A DNA stretch of 18,037 nucleotides, from NCBI GenBank assembly GCA_002451755.1, contig DKDF01000061.1, positions 1 to 18,037 of the forward strand, read 5' to 3'. The position numbers and the translations under genes were made by a program. Shown here piece by piece: positions 14,974 through 18,037 of this stretch; positions within the stretch are counted from its first letter, which is position 1, and every line of letters begins with the position of its first letter. A model generated the notes under the pieces. It saw nothing but the letters and a program-made list of their open reading frames with translations, did not search any database and was not told the origin of the DNA. This stretch comes from Ruminococcaceae bacterium UBA6855. GTDB taxonomy: Bacteria > Bacillota > Clostridia > Oscillospirales > Acutalibacteraceae.

Positions 14974-16314
14974 ATGAGCAGATATCTTATAGTCGGCGCG
15001 GGGCGCAGCGGAATCAACGCCGCGCAGCTGCTTATCAAAGTCGGCGAGAATTTTATAATCTACGACGGCAACGAAAATTTTGACACTGCGGCGGCGTGCG
15101 AAAAAATAGGCAGGGATAATATAGAATTTATCCTCGGCGATTTTTCGGGCTTCGATTTTTCGCGCGTCGACATTTGCGTAGTCAGCCCCGGCGTATCGCT
15201 CGAGACGCCGATAATGAAAGCCGTCAAAGAGCACAATATACCGATCTGGGGTGAGATCGAGCTCGCCTACAGGCACGACAAGGGCACGGTTATCGGCATA
15301 ACAGGCACGAACGGCAAGACCACGACAACCTCGCTCACCTATGACATAATGAAGCGCCATGTAAAAAAAGCTCTGCTCGTCGGCAACATCGAGATACCCT
15401 ACACCGGATACGCGCTCGAGAGCGACAGGGACAGCGTGACGGTCGCGGAGATAAGCAGCTTCCAGCTTGAAACGATGGTGACCTTCAAGCCGCATGTCAC
15501 GGCTATTCTCAATATTACGCCCGACCATCTCGACAGACACAAGACGCTCGAAAACTACATTGCGATAAAAGAATCGATAACCAAGAATCAGGACGAGAAC
15601 GACTTCTGCGTGCTCAACTACAACGACCCGGTTCTGCGCGAATTCGGCAAGACCCCGCGCTGCAAAGTCATATTCTTCAGCTCTTCGGAAGAGCTCGAGA
15701 GCGGAGTGTTCCTGCGCGGCGATACGATGGTAATAAAAGAAAACGGCGTTGAGACACCCGTCTGCACGACGAAAGACACGAGTCTTGTCGGCATGCACAA
15801 CTATGAAAATATCATGGCGGCTATCGCGATGACCCACGCAATGGGCGTGCCGCTCGACACCATCCGCCAAGGCATAAAAGAATTCACGGCGGTCGAGCAC
15901 AGAATAGAATTCGTCGCCGAGAAGAACGGAGTCAAATACTACAACGACTCAAAGGGCACGAACCCCGACGCGGCGATAAAGGCAGTCTACGCCATGCCCT
16001 CGCCGACGATCCTCATCGGCGGAGGCTACGACAAGAAATCGAGCTACGACGAGTGGGTCGCGACATTTGAGGGCAGAGTCAAGGAGCTTCTGCTCATAGG
16101 CAAGACGAAATACGACATTGCCGCCGCCTGCGACAAGGCGGGATTCAAAGCATACAAATTTGTTGACACGCTTGAAGAGGCAGTCAGCATAGCGGCCGCC
16201 GACGCAGAGAGCGGCGACTGCGTACTGCTCTCCCCCGCATGCGCGAGCTGGGATATGTTCAAATGCTATCAGCAGCGCGGCGAGATATTCAAGGACTGCG
16301 TAAGAGCGTTATAA
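14974..16314 (+). CDS. murD: UDP-N-acetylmuramoylalanine-D-glutamate ligase
   Basis: MurD adds D-glutamate to UDP-MurNAc-L-Ala in cytoplasmic peptidoglycan precursor synthesis. The 446 residues are full length. Domain 1 is a Rossmann-like uracil-binding fold (VGAGRSG, 7-13; SPGVS, 71-75). The ATPase domain has GTNGKTTT (111-118), SSFQLE (161-166), NITPDHLDRH (180-189) and a probable carbamylated lysine in YIAIK (about 199). The C-terminal domain has HRIEF (309-313), NDSKGTNPDA (324-333), GGGYDK, and LLSPACASWDMF near the end. GGAGG lies 8 nt before the ATG. It is the last gene of its operon and is followed by a strong terminator. It sits outside any mur/fts cluster in this window, next to a glycosyltransferase. 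Confidence 0.97.
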   Translation: MSRYLIVGAGRSGINAAQLLIKVGENFIIYDGNENFDTAAACEKIGRDNIEFILGDFSGFDFSRVDICVVSPGVSLETPIMKAVKEHNIPIWGEIELAYRHDKGTVIGITGTNGKTTTTSLTYDIMKRHVKKALLVGNIEIPYTGYALESDRDSVTVAEISSFQLETMVTFKPHVTAILNITPDHLDRHKTLENYIAIKESITKNQDENDFCVLNYNDPVLREFGKTPRCKVIFFSSSEELESGVFLRGDTMVIKENGVETPVCTTKDTSLVGMHNYENIMAAIAMTHAMGVPLDTIRQGIKEFTAVEHRIEFVAEKNGVKYYNDSKGTNPDAAIKAVYAMPSPTILIGGGYDKKSSYDEWVATFEGRVKELLLIGKTKYDIAAACDKAGFKAYKFVDTLEEAVSIAAADAESGDCVLLSPACASWDMFKCYQQRGEIFKDCVRAL

Positions 16315-16335
16315 AAGCTGTAAAAATAAAGCGAG

Positions 16336-16366
16336 CCGCCGCGGATATCCGCGGCGGTTTTGTGTT
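16336..16366 (+). terminator. Rho-independent terminator after murD
   Basis: A 22-nt perfect palindrome at 16336-16357 (arms CCGCCGCGGAT / ATCCGCGGCGG) is followed by TTTTGTGTT. An A-rich stretch precedes it. Its centre GCGGATATCCGC resembles the core of the dispersed module B hairpins. Confidence 0.85.
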
Positions 16367-16391
16367 GGCGTGCTCGGCACGCATAATAACT

Positions 16392-16492
16392 CGGTGGCAG
16401 ACGCGGCAGTGGTGCATCGAGTCGCCGCGCAAAAGAGTTTCGCACCAATAAAATCGTGCAAACTTCGCGGGCGGATGATATCCGCCCCTACT
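16392..16492. repeat. Compound repeat, modules A+B
   Basis: A variant A module (GGTGCATCGAGTCGCCGCGC, then AAAAGAGTTTCGCACC) is followed by the B hairpin at 16469-16487. The segment 16417-16492 is identical to 16666-16741. A degenerate C module follows at about 16521-16560 (TTTGAGCGTCGGCG, then CCCTCAGTAGC), without a good stem. Confidence 0.75.
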
Positions 16493-16586
16493 GCGCACTT
16501 TTTCACTATTCACTTTTACTTATTACTTTGAGCGTCGGCGAAACAATCCCTCAGTAGCTTTATCCACTATATAGATTTCAAGGGCA

Positions 16587-16608
16587 GGCGAACAAAGTTC
16601 GCCCCTAC
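16587..16608. repeat. Variant hairpin with CCCTAC tag
   Basis: GGCGAAC (16587-16593), loop AAA, and GTTCGCC (16597-16603) are followed by CCTAC. The shape, 3-nt loop and 3' tag match module B, but the stem sequence is different. Confidence 0.65.
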
Positions 16609-16631
16609 GGTCGGCAGGATAAATCTTTGCG

Positions 16632-16803
16632 AAGATTTTGTGCCGCCATCGGCGGCAGCGGTGCGTCGAGTCGCCGCGCAAAAGAGTTTCGCACCAATAA
16701 AATCGTGCAAACTTCGCGGGCGGATGATATCCGCCCCTACTTACTTTGAGCGAAGCGAGCCAACCCCTCAGTCGCTTCGCGACAGCTCCCCTGCAGGGGA
16801 GCC
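16632..16803. repeat. Compound repeat, modules A+B+C
   Basis: This is the most complete copy in the right field. Module A starts TTTTGTGCCGCC. The B hairpin is at 16718-16736. Module C has TTTGAGCGAAGCGAGCC, CCTCAGTC, hairpin GTCGC-TTC-GCGAC and the palindrome CCCCTGCAGGGG ending GAGCC. Confidence 0.8.
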
Positions 16804-16827
16804 TATGGACGGTCAAGTTTGGCGGTT

Positions 16828-16967
16828 GCCTTTCGTGCCGCTCACGCGTCGGCGGTGCGTCGAGGTCGCCGCACCCTACGAGGTTCGGGTCAACGAATTT
16901 TGTGCAGACTTCACGGCTGACCCCTCAGTCTCGGCTTCGCCGAGCCGGCTCCCCTGCATGGGAGCCT
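16828..16967. repeat. Repeat modules A and C
   Basis: Module A (about 16836-16880) has GGTGCGTCGAGGTCGCCGCA and CCCTACGAG. The expected B hairpin is missing: the lead-in TTTTGTGCAGACTTC is present at about 16900-16913 but runs directly into module C (about 16918-16967, hairpin CTCGGC-TTC-GCCGAG and arms GGCTCCC / GGGAGCC). Confidence 0.7.
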
Positions 16968-17013
16968 AATTAAAGCGAGCTCGTTTAAATGAGGGTCACA
17001 GTCAGCAAACAGC

Positions 17014-17044
17014 AAAAATACCGCAGGGCTTTTGCTCTGCGGTA
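17014..17044 (-). terminator. Rho-independent terminator after GDPD
   Basis: On the minus strand an 8-bp stem TACCGCAG / CTGCGGTA (10-nt loop containing GC-AAAA-GC) is followed by TTTTTG. It lies 16 nt past the GDPD stop codon. Confidence 0.85.
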
Positions 17045-17059
17045 CTTTGATTTCAGGCT

Positions 17060-17836
17060 TTATTTATGCTCGGCGAGGTATCTGTCCACGACGGATTCGA
17101 CATAATCGGGGCGGTCGGTGATGATACCGTCGACGCCGTTTTCGAGCATCTTGATAACATCCTTTTCCTCGTCAACTGTCCATGCGTTGACTTTCATGCC
17201 GGCGGCATGGGCGCGCCTGACAAGGCTCTTTGTGGCGAACGCCTTGTGCGGATGCATCGCGTCGCAGCCAATCTTCTTCGCGAGTCTGAGCGGCTGGCAG
17301 AGCCATTTTGTGACTATCTGACCGTAGATCGGATAGAGATAAGCGGTCTTGCACTTGGGCTCGTACTTCTTCGCCTCAACGAGCATTTTATAGTCGAAGC
17401 TCGAAATGAGGAGCTTGTCGAAAAGTCCGTATGCCTTGGCGGCGTCTATCGTCTTGCGGACAATGTCTGCGCGGTCGGTCTTGCAGGGCTTTATCTCGAT
17501 GTTCATGACGCTGAGCTTGTCGCTCTTCTGCATGCACTCGAGGTATTCCTCGACAGTCGGCAGAGTGACGCCGGCGAAGTCCTTGGAGAACTTGCTGCCG
17601 AAGTCGAGCTTGCGGATATCCTCAAACATATAGTTGCCGATAGCGCCGGTGCCGTTGGACATCTCGTCAACGGTGTCGTTATGGCAGATAACTATATATC
17701 CGTCTTTTGTGGAATGGACGTCGGTCTCGGTTCCGTCGGCTCCGAGCTCGATCGCTTTTTCAAACGCGGGGATCGTGTTCTGCGGGGCATAGCGGTTAGC
17801 ACCGCGGTGTGCGATTATCTTTGGCTTATTCAACAC
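17060..17836 (-). CDS. Glycerophosphodiester phosphodiesterase
   Basis: This 258-residue GDPD-family enzyme hydrolyses glycerophosphodiesters, products of phospholipid breakdown, to sn-glycerol-3-phosphate and an alcohol. The TIM-barrel active site is visible: AHRG (9-12), metal ligands in GTETDV (E37, D39), H52 in ICHND, and NIEIKP (E114, K116). ITDRPD near the C-terminus is also typical. The usual PENT motif reads PQNT (18-21), a substitution I recall in clostridial members. No signal peptide is visible, so it is probably cytoplasmic, as with UgpQ. The start is a GTG at 17836 preceded by AGAGGTG; the next codon, TTG, is an alternative. It has its own promoter and terminator and appears monocistronic. 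Confidence 0.93.
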   Translation of the reverse strand: MLNKPKIIAHRGANRYAPQNTIPAFEKAIELGADGTETDVHSTKDGYIVICHNDTVDEMSNGTGAIGNYMFEDIRKLDFGSKFSKDFAGVTLPTVEEYLECMQKSDKLSVMNIEIKPCKTDRADIVRKTIDAAKAYGLFDKLLISSFDYKMLVEAKKYEPKCKTAYLYPIYGQIVTKWLCQPLRLAKKIGCDAMHPHKAFATKSLVRRAHAAGMKVNAWTVDEEKDVIKMLENGVDGIITDRPDYVESVVDRYLAEHK

Positions 17837-17864
17837 TGTTCACCTCTGAAAAATTTCTGAGGAC

Positions 17865-17893
17865 ATTATAGCACTTTGGCGCTAAAAATTCAA
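17865..17893 (-). promoter_or_regulatory. Sigma-A-type promoter for the GDPD gene
   Basis: On the minus strand TTGAAT (17893-17888) is followed after 17 nt by a perfect TATAAT (17870-17865). The predicted start is about 22 nt upstream of the GTG. Confidence 0.8.
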
Positions 17894-17961
17894 CAGGAAT
17901 GTGATAACGCTGAAATAATTATTAAATTTCTGTTTTTATTGTACTTAAGTCCAAAACGCTG

Positions 17962-17990
17962 TTGCAAGCTATTAATATTTTTGCTATAAT
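17962..17990 (+). promoter_or_regulatory. Outward-facing plus-strand promoter at right edge
   Basis: TTGCAA (17962-17967), a 17-nt spacer and TATAAT (17985-17990) with an upstream TG (TGCTATAAT, extended -10). It drives a gene beyond the window. Just downstream, AGGAG and an ATG at 18004 open a 7-codon frame (MQIVDAS). The predicted transcription start falls on the AGGAG, so I do not call a gene. Confidence 0.65.
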
Positions 17991-18037
17991 GATAGGAGCT
18001 TTTATGCAAATTGTCGATGCTTCCTGATTGAATTTTT

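Larger units (their letters stand above)
16367..17013. other. Intergenic repeat field after murD
   Basis: About 650 nt between the murD and GDPD terminators contain no supported gene. Repeat modules fill most of it: A+B, a degenerate C, a variant hairpin, A+B+C, and A then C. Open frames on both strands here (including ones of about 100 codons) simply read through the repeats. They lack ribosome binding sites and recognisable domains. No transposase is present. Confidence 0.7.

Noticed and set aside
14836..15900. A 354-codon minus-strand frame
   Set aside because: It is antisense to murD, which is clearly real; the composition (many His, Arg, Tyr, Val) is typical of a reverse-frame shadow.
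16523..16969. Short proteins encoded on both strands in the right repeat field
   Set aside because: They are translations of repeat modules; the same peptide fragments recur wherever a module is in frame, with no start signals.
16367..17013. An insertion sequence or MITE with defined ends
   Set aside because: No transposase, no terminal inverted repeats bracketing the field and no target duplication that I could recognise.

Overview
The window reads as chromosomal DNA from a Clostridia-type Firmicute, plausibly a gut Oscillospiraceae/Ruminococcaceae relative. The support is AGGAGG-type ribosome binding sites, the gdpP-rplI-dnaB gene order, RNase J, FtsH, a LiaF-like membrane protein, and gaps filled with GC-rich hairpin repeats. 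The genus is not decidable by eye. It holds thirteen genes I consider real, and most of them are housekeeping.

Layout. 1-406: hairpin repeats. 407-901 (-): a GNAT acetyltransferase sitting just after a strong terminator. 954-7424 (-): a tightly packed run, read in transcription order as rplI, dnaB, tilS, hpt, ftsH and a LiaF-like gene, with overlaps or short gaps. 7425-7926: repeat DNA containing two 124-nt copies of one compound element, placed between gdpP and rplI. 7927-11703 (-): RNase J followed by gdpP, driven by a good sigma-A-type promoter behind a leader of about 170 nt. 12008-13165 (-): a protein that aligns along its length with phosphoglucomutase/phosphomannomutases but lacks all four signature loops. 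13328-16314 (+): rnhA, a GT4 glycosyltransferase and murD, ending at a strong terminator. 16367-17013: a second large repeat field. 17060-17836 (-): a glycerophosphodiester phosphodiesterase with its own promoter and terminator. The right edge carries an outward-facing plus-strand promoter for a gene beyond the window.

Functional reading. The minus-strand run combines ribosomal protein bL9, the replicative helicase, tRNA-Ile lysidine synthase, purine salvage, membrane proteolysis and a possible envelope-stress sensor. RNase J and the c-di-AMP phosphodiesterase GdpP share a transcript. MurD, a glycosyltransferase and perhaps GDPD touch the cell envelope.

The two things most worth following up are the phosphohexomutase-like protein with no recognisable catalytic loops (12008-13165), and the modular hairpin repeat family. 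In the repeats the stems change in a compensatory way while a CCCTAC tag or a TTC loop stays constant. I see no transposase, integrase, CRISPR array, tRNA or rRNA.
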